Assembly (NCBI GenBank): GCA_964410125.1
Contig: CAYPGQ010000004.1
Span: forward strand, 37,309 to 101,308
Direction: 5' to 3'
Length of the DNA: 64,000 bases
DNA from: G020348385 sp964410125
Lineage (GTDB): Bacteria; Acidobacteriota; Aminicenantia; Aminicenantales; Aminicenantaceae
Part shown: in pieces, positions 41,770-50,369 of the stretch
Layout of the letters: each line of letters starts with the position of its first letter
How positions within the stretch are numbered: the first letter of the stretch is position 1
Program-made: the position numbers and the translations under genes
Notes under the pieces: model-generated
Told to the model about the DNA's origin: nothing
Seen by the model: the letters and a program-made list of their open reading frames with translations, nothing else
Databases searched by the model: none

Positions 41770-42192
41770 ATGGCAGAAAATTTCGAACCAAGAATCATCG
41801 CTTTTTTATGCAAATGGTGTTCATCGGCAGGAAGCGATCTGGCTGGAGTATCCCGAATGCAATATCCCCCGAATGTCATTCCTATCACAGTTATGTGCTC
41901 GGGTAGCGTTTCCCCGCTTTACATCTTTGATGCTTTCAACAAAGGGGCAGACGGTGTCCTCGTTTCCGGTTGCCATCCAGGAGACTGTCATTACATTAAA
42001 GGCAATTATTACGCCAGGCGAAGGATAGCCCTTGTTAAAAAACTCTTGGATTTCATCGGACTCGAACCGGAACGTTTCCAGATGTCATGGGTCTCTGCGG
42101 CAGAAGGAAAAAAATACACCCAGATCATCAGCGATTTTGTCGAAGAGCTCAAACCTCTTGGTCCCCAAACCAAGCTCAGGAGAAATATATAA
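41770..42192 (+). CDS. flxD: MvhD/FlxD-type [2Fe-2S] electron-transfer protein
   Basis: 140 residues. FLCKWCSSAGSDLAG, VMCSGSVSPLYIFDAFNKGADGVLV and SGCHPGDCHYIKGNYYARRR are the MvhD signature; its cysteines hold a [2Fe-2S] cluster that joins an electron-input module to HdrA. The next three genes are the matching Flx-type input module, so FlxD is the better name than MvhD (no hydrogenase here). The stop overlaps the next start (TAATG). Confidence 0.92.
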   Translation: MAENFEPRIIAFLCKWCSSAGSDLAGVSRMQYPPNVIPITVMCSGSVSPLYIFDAFNKGADGVLVSGCHPGDCHYIKGNYYARRRIALVKKLLDFIGLEPERFQMSWVSAAEGKKYTQIISDFVEELKPLGPQTKLRRNI

Positions 42193-43223
42193 TGGTGAAC
42201 GTTGAAGACCTCCGCAAAGAAACCAAACGGATTCTGAAAGAGGGAAAGGTTAAATATGTGATTGGTTACGAGAGGGGACAAAACGGATTGATGCCCATTC
42301 CCTCCTTCATCAAAGATCCCGAAGATGTCGACAGACTGATTTGGGACCCGACATGTGTCCACAACCTAACTAAATTCTTGGTAGACGAGAAAAAAAGAAA
42401 AGCCGGTGAGAAAAAACCGGATGAAAGGCCTGTTGGTATCATCGTCAAAGGTTGCGACAGCCGGGCCATTGTTGTACTTCTCCAAGAAAAATACATAAAT
42501 CGTGAGGATGTTTACATCCTTGGGATTTCTTGCGAAAAGAACGGAGTTATCGACGAAAAAAGGCTGGCAAAAAAGCTCAAAGACAAAAAAGCTGAAAACA
42601 TCGAACTTGACGAGAAGGGAAATTTCGTCATTTCCGTCCAGGGTGAAACCATCAAAGCCCCGGCCGAAGAGCTTCTTGCAGAGAGATGCCTCGAATGTCG
42701 CGCGAATTACCCTGTCATTTATGACTTTTTTCTTGGCAATAAAACGAAAAAAAAGGTTGATGAACCGTTTAAATCCCTGGAAAAAATGGAATCTCTCTCA
42801 GAAAAAGAACGATGGGCATTCTGGAGCGAGCAGCTTGCCAAATGCATCCGGTGTTATGCTTGCCGTTCTGTCTGTCCGATGTGTTACTGTGATGAATGCG
42901 TTGTGGACACGATTAATTTTGCCGTCACAGCCGATACAACGGCCTCTGAAAAGGCCCTCAAGATAAAGTGGGTGGAGAAATCACCGGTCCCTTCAGAAAA
43001 TTTCGTTTATCATATGGTCAGAGCTATGCATCTGGCCGGACGATGCATCGATTGCGGAGAATGTGAGAGAGTTTGCCCCATGGATATTCCTCTCCGCTTT
43101 TTGAATAAAAAATTAGAAAAAGAAGCCAAAGAGCTTTTTGGGTATGAGGCTGGATTCGATCCAGACGAACCATCGCTTGTTTCCAGTTTTAAAGACGAAG
43201 ACCCAGAAGATTTTATCAGGTGA
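42192..43223 (+). CDS. Fe-S protein of the Flx-type complex (F420-dehydrogenase-beta-like)
   Basis: 343 residues from ATG 42192 (GGAG upstream). The N-terminal half resembles the beta subunit family of F420-reducing hydrogenase/formate dehydrogenase (VGIIVKGCDSRAIVVLLQEK, ILGISCEKNGVIDE, RCLECRANYP). The C-terminal half is a two-cluster ferredoxin: CIRCYACRSVCP with CYCDECV, then CIDCGECERVCPMDIP. It fits FlxB/FlxC-type subunits that bring electrons from the NAD(P)H-oxidising FlxA to FlxD and HdrA. The exact Flx letter cannot be given from sequence alone. Confidence 0.82.
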   Translation: MVNVEDLRKETKRILKEGKVKYVIGYERGQNGLMPIPSFIKDPEDVDRLIWDPTCVHNLTKFLVDEKKRKAGEKKPDERPVGIIVKGCDSRAIVVLLQEKYINREDVYILGISCEKNGVIDEKRLAKKLKDKKAENIELDEKGNFVISVQGETIKAPAEELLAERCLECRANYPVIYDFFLGNKTKKKVDEPFKSLEKMESLSEKERWAFWSEQLAKCIRCYACRSVCPMCYCDECVVDTINFAVTADTTASEKALKIKWVEKSPVPSENFVYHMVRAMHLAGRCIDCGECERVCPMDIPLRFLNKKLEKEAKELFGYEAGFDPDEPSLVSSFKDEDPEDFIR

Positions 43224-43227
43224 GACA

Positions 43228-44268
43228 ATGGACAAGATACTCTTGAAAAAGGCTTTTCCCCAATGGGTGGAAAAGCTTCAAACCTACCGGATATATGCCC
43301 CTTCTAGAGATGAGGATATCTGGACCTACGAAACCGTGAACACCCCGGAGGATATCGATCTGGATTTTCTCACTACGGCTTTATCCCCTAAAAAAATCAT
43401 CTTTCCTCAGAGAGAAATCTACTTCGAGTTTAAAAAGGCAGGCGAAGACCAACCCGAAATCAAAGAAATCCTTCCCGCAGAAGAACTCACGATCGTATTT
43501 GGTGTCAGGCCATGTGATGGAAAAGCCTTAACCCTAACGGATAAAGTGTTCGGTGGTGATTTCGAGGATATCTATTACTGGAAGCGCAGAAATCAAACGA
43601 CCCTCGTGGGATTGGCGTGCAATACGCCCCCAAGCGGGAATTGCTTTTGTTTATCGGTGGATGGATCTCCTCACTCAACGGAAGGATTGGATATTCTTCT
43701 CACAGACTTGGGAGATAAATATTACGTTAAGTCTTTGAGCAAAAATGGGGACAAACTCTTAAACCTCGCAAAAAATCTTTTCACTCAGCCAAATGCCGGG
43801 GATAAAAAAGAGCTTCAGAAAATTCATGCAGATTCCGAAAAAAAGATAAAAAGGCAGATCAAAAACCTAAAAAAAGTCCCACCCAAGCTAAAGGGAATGT
43901 GGGACTCCCCTTTCTGGGATGAGGAAGCCATGAGCTGCCTCCGTTGTGGGATTTGCACCTACATGTGCCCGACATGTCATTGCTTCGATATCAATGACGA
44001 AGTCACCTCCCATTCTCCCTTAAAAGGGAAACGGGTCCGCACATGGGACACATGTCAATTTCCTGACTTTACCATGCATTCCTCCGGGCACAATCCCAGA
44101 CCGGACAAAGCTTCAAGACTGCGCCAACGCATCATGCATAAATTTCAATATTTTGTCGAACGTTACCAGAACTATCAATGCACGGGATGCGGCAGATGCA
44201 TCACAAATTGTCCGGTGGGTATCGATATCATAGACGTTCTGGATAAGGTGAGAGATTATGGACAATAA
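43228..44268 (+). CDS. Fe-S protein of the Flx-type complex (sulfhydrogenase-beta-like)
   Basis: 346 residues. N-terminal domain with ELTIVFGVRPCDGKALTLTD and GLACNTPPSGNCFCLSVDG, then a C-terminal two-cluster ferredoxin with CLRCGICTYMCPTCHC and CTGCGRCITNCPVGIDI. The layout matches HydB/AsrA-type subunits and FlxC, partners of the flavoprotein encoded next. It overlaps the next gene by 11 bp. Confidence 0.85.
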   Translation: MDKILLKKAFPQWVEKLQTYRIYAPSRDEDIWTYETVNTPEDIDLDFLTTALSPKKIIFPQREIYFEFKKAGEDQPEIKEILPAEELTIVFGVRPCDGKALTLTDKVFGGDFEDIYYWKRRNQTTLVGLACNTPPSGNCFCLSVDGSPHSTEGLDILLTDLGDKYYVKSLSKNGDKLLNLAKNLFTQPNAGDKKELQKIHADSEKKIKRQIKNLKKVPPKLKGMWDSPFWDEEAMSCLRCGICTYMCPTCHCFDINDEVTSHSPLKGKRVRTWDTCQFPDFTMHSSGHNPRPDKASRLRQRIMHKFQYFVERYQNYQCTGCGRCITNCPVGIDIIDVLDKVRDYGQ

Positions 44269-45082
44269 TACGTACATTCCTAAACTTGCCAAAATCATCG
44301 AAATCAAGGAAGAAGTCGGCGGAACCCGGGCGATAAAAACTTTCCGGATACAATTTCTCGAGGACAACGGGTTTTCTCACCGGAGTGGTCAAAGTGCGAT
44401 GCTGTCGGTGTTCGGAAAGGGAGAAGCGATGATCTCCATCTCCTCCTCCCCGCTTGTAAAGGACTACCTGCAGTTTAGCATCCTAAAGATGGGACGGGTA
44501 ACCTCGGCCCTCCACGAGATACAGGTCGGAGAAATCATCGGGATCAGGGGGCCGTACGGAAACAGTTTCCCAATCGAAAAATGGAAGGGGAAAAACCTGG
44601 TATTCATAGGAGGAGGAATCGGACTTGCGCCCCTCTGGTCGGTTCTGAATACCGCTCTCGGCAAAAAAAAGGATTTCGGAAATCTTTCCCTGTTCTATGG
44701 AGCCAGGACGTCAAAAGACTTGGTTTTCAAACAGGAACTGGAAGAATTAAAAAACCACATAACAGTCCATCTTTCTATAGATGTGGAGGAGCCGGATTGG
44801 GAAGAATATGTGGGATTTGTGCCCCTGAATATACTGGATAAAAAGCCTTCGCCCAAAAATGCCATAACCATCACATGTGGCCCACCCATTATGATCAAAT
44901 TCGTGATACAGAATCTCCAAGCTCTCGGATTCAAGGATGAACAGATATTTACCACCGTCGAAAATAAAATGAAATGCGGAATTGGAAAATGTGGCCGATG
45001 CAACATCGGCCTGCACTACGTATGCAAAGATGGCCCTGTCTATTCCTGGGCAGAGCTTAAAAATTTGCCCCAAGAATATTAA
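44258..45082 (+). CDS. flxA: FAD/NAD(P)-binding subunit (FlxA / sulfhydrogenase gamma type)
   Basis: 274 residues of the ferredoxin-NADP reductase fold: FAD-binding part (about 10-95; GFSHRSGQSAMLSVFGKGEA, MISISSSP, LQFSILKMGRVTSAL), NAD-binding part (about 105-225; LVFIGGGIGLAPLWSVL, LFYGARTSKDLVF, AITITCGPPIMIKF) and a C-terminal [2Fe-2S] cluster motif CGIGKCGRCNIG ... YVCKDGP. It should oxidise or reduce NAD(P)H and pass electrons to the two Fe-S proteins upstream. It closes the Flx set, 25 bp before frdB. Confidence 0.92.
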   Translation: MDNNTYIPKLAKIIEIKEEVGGTRAIKTFRIQFLEDNGFSHRSGQSAMLSVFGKGEAMISISSSPLVKDYLQFSILKMGRVTSALHEIQVGEIIGIRGPYGNSFPIEKWKGKNLVFIGGGIGLAPLWSVLNTALGKKKDFGNLSLFYGARTSKDLVFKQELEELKNHITVHLSIDVEEPDWEEYVGFVPLNILDKKPSPKNAITITCGPPIMIKFVIQNLQALGFKDEQIFTTVENKMKCGIGKCGRCNIGLHYVCKDGPVYSWAELKNLPQEY

Positions 45083-45107
45083 GAATGACTCTAAGTTGGA
45101 GGATAAC

Positions 45108-45863
45108 ATGAAAAAGAAAAAGAGCATCATGGATAGAATCGCTGACTCAAGTAAGGCCTTTACCACAGGAATTGATGAAAAAGATATAAAGTATTGGGTA
45201 AAAATTTACATAATGGGCAAGGCATATAACGTTCCGGCCGGACTGACCATCATGCAGGCTATGGAATTTGCAGGCTATAGATTCATTCGATCTGCAGGAT
45301 GTCGGGCGGGTTTCTGCGGTGCCTGTGCGACGGTATACAGAAAAGCAGGGGATTATAAGCTTCAGACAGCAATGGCATGCCAGACAAGAGTAGAAGATGA
45401 AATGTTCCTGGTTCAGATTCCTTTTGCCCCTGCAGATAAGGCCATATACGACATCAATAAAGAACAATACAATGTCAATGTTTTGCTTAAACATTATCCA
45501 GAACTAGCCCGGTGTGTAGCCTGTAATACGTGTACAAAATCGTGCCCTCAAGATCTAGAAGTCATGGATTACATCCAAGATGCTATTAGAGGTGATTTTG
45601 AAGCCATCGCAGACAAGTCTTTTGACTGCATCCAATGTGGGCTTTGTGCAATAAGATGCCCTGCAGAGCTCATTCAATACCATATAGCTCAACTGGCCAG
45701 AAGAATGTATGGACATTACGGAACCCAAGAACCAGAACATCTAAAAGCAAGATTAAAAGAAATAAAAAAAGGGAAATATAAGGATGGTTGGGATAAACTT
45801 CTTAAAGCCACTACCAAAGAACTTGAGAAAATGTATGCGGAAAGAGAAAGGGAACTAGATTGA
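45108..45863 (+). CDS. Fumarate reductase/succinate dehydrogenase-type iron-sulfur subunit
   Basis: 251 residues from ATG 45108, with TTGGAGG upstream. N-terminal [2Fe-2S] domain (about 20-105) with SAGCRAGFCGACATVYRKA, then a two-cluster ferredoxin region: CVACNTCTKSCPQDLEVMDY and CIQCGLCAIRCPAELIQYHI. The overall layout is that of FrdB/SdhB, but the second cluster set uses all-[4Fe-4S] CxxC motifs like HdrC, similar to TfrB of methanogens without its HdrB domain. HdrB is encoded as a separate protein at the start of the block, and no membrane anchor gene is near. Confidence 0.85.
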   Translation: MKKKKSIMDRIADSSKAFTTGIDEKDIKYWVKIYIMGKAYNVPAGLTIMQAMEFAGYRFIRSAGCRAGFCGACATVYRKAGDYKLQTAMACQTRVEDEMFLVQIPFAPADKAIYDINKEQYNVNVLLKHYPELARCVACNTCTKSCPQDLEVMDYIQDAIRGDFEAIADKSFDCIQCGLCAIRCPAELIQYHIAQLARRMYGHYGTQEPEHLKARLKEIKKGKYKDGWDKLLKATTKELEKMYAERERELD

Positions 45864-45878
45864 TAAAGGAGGAGGAAA

Positions 45879-47537
45879 ATGTCTGAAATAAAATTTATCA
45901 GAGGCTATCCGGAAAATTTGCGTGAATTTATAAACATAGTGAATAAGACGAGGATGAAGAGAAAAGACTATACTCCCCCTGCTATGAGCATGAAAGAAAG
46001 AGAAGATGTGCTGCAACTTCATCCTGATTTTGCTGCGGGAGGCAAAAGAAAAATATCCCTAGGACAGAATAAAGGCGATATAGGCCCAAATGAAGTAGTG
46101 GACCTTCTTGAGGCCTATCCTCTTGTGGAAGAAAAAGAAATTGATCTTTCCAAAGTTGACTACGATACGGATATTTTAATCATAGGAGGCGGCCTGGCCG
46201 GAACAACTGCAGCCATCTGGGCAAATGATAAGGGCATTCCTGCAGAAAAAATTCTCCTTACCAATAAACTCAGGCATGGTGATGCCAACTCGATGATGGC
46301 AGAAGGAGGGACTCAAGCAGCTGATCGTTCGAACGATTCTCCTCTCATGCATTTTTTGGATGCCATGGGAGGAGGGCATTTTACCAATAAACCTGATGTC
46401 CTCAAAGCCCTGGTGGAGGATGCCCCTTTTATAATGCATTGGCTTTTAGAATTAGGGACCATGATTGATAGAGAAGACAATGGGGAATTCACAGAAAAGT
46501 GGGGAGGCGGCACATGTCGAAGAAGAATGCATGCTTGCCATGATTATACAGGGCTTGAGGAATTAAGAGTGATAAGGGACGAGTTCAGAAACAGAAAAAT
46601 TCCAAGCTTAGAGTTCTATCCTGCCATTGAGCTACTCACTGAAAAGGAGGGAAAAGTGGCAGGAGCCGTGTTATGTAATCTTGAAACAAGTGAATATAAA
46701 ATTGTTAGAGCTAAAGTCACTATCCTGGCAACAGGAGGATTCGGAAGATTGCATATACGAGGCTTTCCCACTACCAATCATTATGGAGCGACCAGCGATG
46801 GAGTTGTCATGGCATACAGGGCCGGGGCTAAACTGAGAGATGTGGATACAGTACAATATCATCCGACTGGAGCTGCATACCCACCTCAGATAGTCGGTCT
46901 TCTTCTTACTGAAAAACTGAGAAGCATGGGAGCTCAACCCGTCAACAGAGATGGAGAAGCATTCGTTTTTCCACTCGAGCCAAGAGATGTGGAAGCCTCT
47001 TCCTTCATAAGAGAGTGTTATGTAAAAAATAAAGGCATTCAAACCCCGACAGGTATGATGGGCATCTGGCTTGATACCCCAATGATCGAAATCAAAAATG
47101 GGGAGGGGACCATTGAGAAGGCTTTCCCTGGAATGAAAAGAATGTTCGAAAGATTTGATATTGACATGCGAGAAGATCCGGTTCTAGTCTTTCCTACCTT
47201 ACATTATCAAAATGGAGGAGTTGAAACAGATCCCGAAGGGAAAACAAATGTAGAAGGACTTTTTGTTTCAGGTGAAATATCCGGTGGAGTCCATGGCAAA
47301 AACAGGCTTATGGGCAATTCAACTCTCGATTGCATGGTATTTGGGAGGAGATCTGGAATCTATGCTGCGGAATATGTGAAAAAAGTAAAAAAGGTTGGAA
47401 ATTTATCGCTGGAGCACGTTAAAAAATATGTCAGTTTGCTTAAAAAAGCTGGCGTAAAACCTGAGAGAAGAGCGCCTATACTTTTGCCAGATTATAGAGG
47501 TAAAGCATCGCTTGCCAGAATGATAGACATATTCTAG
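45879..47537 (+). CDS. Fumarate reductase/succinate dehydrogenase-type flavoprotein
   Basis: 552 residues, GGAGG before the ATG. FAD motifs DTDILIIGGGLAGTTAAIWA (about residue 90) and ATGGFGR; substrate-site blocks VQYHPTGAAYPPQIVGLLLT, TEKLRSMGAQPVNRDGEAFV, EPRDVEASSFIREC and LHYQNGGVETDPEG. The His that binds FAD covalently in FrdA/SdhA (SHTVAAxGG) is Asn here (ANSMMAEGG), so FAD is likely non-covalent, as in TfrA. The EGG after the Arg is SMGAQ. Fumarate, a related dicarboxylate or an unsaturated acid are candidate substrates. About 85 extra N-terminal residues precede the FAD domain. It ends the Hdr/Kor/Flx block. Confidence 0.85.
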   Translation: MSEIKFIRGYPENLREFINIVNKTRMKRKDYTPPAMSMKEREDVLQLHPDFAAGGKRKISLGQNKGDIGPNEVVDLLEAYPLVEEKEIDLSKVDYDTDILIIGGGLAGTTAAIWANDKGIPAEKILLTNKLRHGDANSMMAEGGTQAADRSNDSPLMHFLDAMGGGHFTNKPDVLKALVEDAPFIMHWLLELGTMIDREDNGEFTEKWGGGTCRRRMHACHDYTGLEELRVIRDEFRNRKIPSLEFYPAIELLTEKEGKVAGAVLCNLETSEYKIVRAKVTILATGGFGRLHIRGFPTTNHYGATSDGVVMAYRAGAKLRDVDTVQYHPTGAAYPPQIVGLLLTEKLRSMGAQPVNRDGEAFVFPLEPRDVEASSFIRECYVKNKGIQTPTGMMGIWLDTPMIEIKNGEGTIEKAFPGMKRMFERFDIDMREDPVLVFPTLHYQNGGVETDPEGKTNVEGLFVSGEISGGVHGKNRLMGNSTLDCMVFGRRSGIYAAEYVKKVKKVGNLSLEHVKKYVSLLKKAGVKPERRAPILLPDYRGKASLARMIDIF

Positions 47538-47752
47538 AAGGGCAACCTTCCAAAATTCCCTTCGTGTCCCCTGAATTTTTCGTACATGTCCCTGATTTCA
47601 ATGCATATAGCATTAAATCCCACAAAAAAATCATTTTTATGAATAATTAAGGTTAAATGTCCAATTTCAAAATTTGACCTTTTTATTCGACTCAATTATT
47701 GGCAAGGTTGGGATTGTGTCGAAACGCAGCTTTTTAAGGACGATGGTTTGGA

Positions 47753-47780
47753 TTGACTTTTAAGATAAAATTGATATATG
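47753..47780 (+). promoter_or_regulatory. Promoter of the fourth PilZ gene, overlapping an upstream ATG
   Basis: TTGACT (47753-47758), 16 bases, TATATG (47775-47780). Transcription would start near 47787, so the ATG at 47778 (part of the -10) cannot be used, and ATG 47838 with GAGGAGG is the likely start. The 240-bp gap 47538-47777 is otherwise AT-rich with only a weak AGGG/CCCT hairpin after frdA. Confidence 0.55.
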
Positions 47781-47837
47781 CTAAAAAACGAGCTTAAGAG
47801 CAAGAAGACCCAACAAGACACACAAGAGGAGGTTTGG

Positions 47838-48281
47838 ATGGAGTACGAAGGCATAGAGAAACGAACTTGTATACGATTCGATATCCCTGGATCAACTGTC
47901 AGCTACAAATTAAAGAAACCTCTTCTCACAAAAACATCATACGGAGAGGAATTTTGCCCTGCAATCGATCTCAGCCGGGGAGGACTCCGGTTCCTTTCCC
48001 AAGAAGAATTGAAGATCGGCACCCCGATATTGCTGAAAATATCCATCCCAGGAGAAAGAATCCCATTAGAGCTTTACGCACAAATCCGTTGGGTCGCTCC
48101 GAATGTCGGCATGAGCTACAAATACCAAATCGGAGCTCAGTTTAAGCCGTATGGTGAAAAGAAGGGTCAAAATTATCCCGGTTCATTGGTGAAAATCATA
48201 GCTCTTGAACAAAAATTCTCACCCACTAGCCAAAACGAACGATCCAAATCTCCAACGGAAGAATTCGAAACCGACGGGTAA
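47838..48281 (+). CDS. PilZ domain protein
   Basis: 147 residues from ATG 47838, supported by GAGGAGG at 47826-47832. PilZ motifs: EKRTCIRFDIPGSTVSY (RxxxR) and AIDLSRGGLRFLSQEEL (DxSxGG), then LLKISIPGERIPLELYAQIRW and YKYQIGAQFKPYG. It should bind cyclic di-GMP, made by the two GGDEF proteins 20 kb away among others. The C-terminal 20 residues are polar and unstructured. It converges with glyS (9 bp). Confidence 0.88.
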   Translation: MEYEGIEKRTCIRFDIPGSTVSYKLKKPLLTKTSYGEEFCPAIDLSRGGLRFLSQEELKIGTPILLKISIPGERIPLELYAQIRWVAPNVGMSYKYQIGAQFKPYGEKKGQNYPGSLVKIIALEQKFSPTSQNERSKSPTEEFETDG

Positions 48282-48290
48282 TCCCTCTGC

Positions 48291-50369
48291 CTACCCTTCA
48301 ATCACAACCAGGGAATAATCTGCAATTTTACTAAGAAGTCGACTGATCTCCTGAAGTATAGCCAAACGATTCCTTCTGAGCCTTTTATCATCTGTCATAA
48401 CCAGAACATTATCAAAAAAATCGTTTATCGATGACCTCATACGGAATATCATTCTCTGGGCTTTGGCAAAATCCCCGATAGCAATCAAAGGAAGGATGTT
48501 GTCTCGTATGATAGAAAAAGTCGTGTGCAGCTCTCTTTCCTGTTTTTCTAGTAATAGCCCCTCATTCACTTTGTACTTGGATTGGTCTTGAAGGATGTTA
48601 TTAACTCTTTTTGCGATCATTATCATCGGTTCGAATTGAGGGCTATCTTTCAAGCTGCTCAAAGCTTTCAGCCTCAAGTAGGAATGGTAAACATTGTCAA
48701 TTCCGGGAGCAAGAGAAGCTTTCACCAGATCATACCGGTATCCTTGACTCTCAAATATGTGCTGGAGGCGATTTTTGAAGAAATCCAACACAAAAGATTT
48801 CACCTCCTCTTTATCTTTCACCAATCTGTCTTTCATCGTGTTGATGACTTTGTCCAATAAACGAGGAAAGGAAAAGCTCAACTTCTTTTCCAGGATGATC
48901 TTGCAGACACCTTGGGCATTCCTCCTGATACCAAAAGGATCTTTGGACCCGCTCACCTCAACCCCAACTCCTGTTGTTCCTACGATCGTGTCCAGTTTAT
49001 CGGCCACAGATAGGATGGTCCCGGTTAACGAAGAAGGAGAGGCATCATCCAGACTAACAGGTCGGTAGTGCTCATAAATGGCTTTCCAAACGAGGGCTGA
49101 ATATCCTTCCTCTCTGGCGTAAAGTCCTCCCATTTTTCCCTGGAGGGAGGGAAATTCTCTGATCATATCAGTAATCAAATCCACCTTGCACAATTCAGCA
49201 GCTCCTGTTACAGCGCTCTTTTCCGCTTGGAGCTCCAGCCTGTCTGAAAAGTACGCAACGATCTTCTTCAATCTTTCTGTTTTATCTTGGTAGCTTCCCA
49301 GGCGCTCTTGGAAAATAACCTGGTCTAATCTTTTGGACTTTTCTTTAAGGGATGATTTGACATCCTGCAACCAAAAGAATTTGGCATCTTCCAATCTTGC
49401 TTTCAATACCCTCTCATTTCCCTTTCTAATCAGAAATTTGGGATCCTTATAGGCATCTGCCACACCCAAGAAATGCGGAAGCTGTTTTTTACCTTTGAGC
49501 ACGGAAAATAATCTTTGTCCTTCTCTCATAGCTGTGCTCAACACTTCCAACGGCAGTTTGAGGTATTCCTGAGGAAAACAGCCAACAAAAACATATGGAT
49601 GCTCAACATCGTACGTGAGTTTTTCCAAAAGCTGGTCGTCGGGATGAAGCGTTGCCTTCAAACGAGTCAGTTTCTTTTCTGCTTGTTTCAAGATTTGTGT
49701 TCTGCGCTCTTCCGGATCGATGACGACCCCATTCTGCTTCAAAAGAGCTTCGTACTCTGCGAATGTTTTGACTTCGAGCTTCTTGGGGCTGTAAATTTTA
49801 TGTCCGGTGGTATAATTTTTCGTAGGAACACCGTTGATGGTAAAATGCAGAGCTATCCGATCGAACAGACATAAAATGCTTTTGATCGGTCGAGAAAATC
49901 TGAAAGATGAATCGCCCCACCGCATCATTTTCGGGAAAGAAAGGGTTCCTATGATGTTTGGCAAAATCTGCTCGAGGATGTCTGGTGTTGGTTTTCCCGC
50001 TTCGATCTTTTTTATTCCGACATAATCCCCTTTTTCAGTCTGTATGATTTCCAAATCACCTAAGTTCACGCCTTGGGATTTTGTGAATCCGATGGCAGCC
50101 GGTTTTGCGGAACCGTCCTCTGAGAAGGCGGCAGACCTAGGCGGCCCGACAATTGTTTCCTGTTTATCTTGTTGTTTTTCGACAAAGCTCCCATGCAAGA
50201 TCAAACGTCGACAGGTTCCATAGGTGCGAATTTTTCCGAAACTGTTTTTTCCGTCAACAAGCTTGTTGGCAACTAATCCTTCTGCCAAGCGATTTTCTAG
50301 CTGCACAAGAGCCCCTTTCACATGTGCGGGGGGCATCTCTTCGGTAATGATCTCCAGGAGGAATTCCAT
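48291..50369 (-). CDS. glyS: Glycyl-tRNA synthetase beta subunit
   Basis: 692 residues, the usual length. The N-terminus MEFLLEIITEEMPPAHVKGA and the blocks YGTCRRLILH, SFPKMMRWGDSSFRFSRPIK, GCFPQEYLKLPLEVLSTAMR and DPFGIRRNAQGVCKI are typical. The C-terminal helical part binds the tRNA anticodon. It works as alpha2beta2 with GlyQ. The start overlaps the glyQ stop by one base (TGATG). It ends the glycine operon. Confidence 0.95.
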   Translation of the reverse strand: MEFLLEIITEEMPPAHVKGALVQLENRLAEGLVANKLVDGKNSFGKIRTYGTCRRLILHGSFVEKQQDKQETIVGPPRSAAFSEDGSAKPAAIGFTKSQGVNLGDLEIIQTEKGDYVGIKKIEAGKPTPDILEQILPNIIGTLSFPKMMRWGDSSFRFSRPIKSILCLFDRIALHFTINGVPTKNYTTGHKIYSPKKLEVKTFAEYEALLKQNGVVIDPEERRTQILKQAEKKLTRLKATLHPDDQLLEKLTYDVEHPYVFVGCFPQEYLKLPLEVLSTAMREGQRLFSVLKGKKQLPHFLGVADAYKDPKFLIRKGNERVLKARLEDAKFFWLQDVKSSLKEKSKRLDQVIFQERLGSYQDKTERLKKIVAYFSDRLELQAEKSAVTGAAELCKVDLITDMIREFPSLQGKMGGLYAREEGYSALVWKAIYEHYRPVSLDDASPSSLTGTILSVADKLDTIVGTTGVGVEVSGSKDPFGIRRNAQGVCKIILEKKLSFSFPRLLDKVINTMKDRLVKDKEEVKSFVLDFFKNRLQHIFESQGYRYDLVKASLAPGIDNVYHSYLRLKALSSLKDSPQFEPMIMIAKRVNNILQDQSKYKVNEGLLLEKQERELHTTFSIIRDNILPLIAIGDFAKAQRMIFRMRSSINDFFDNVLVMTDDKRLRRNRLAILQEISRLLSKIADYSLVVIEG

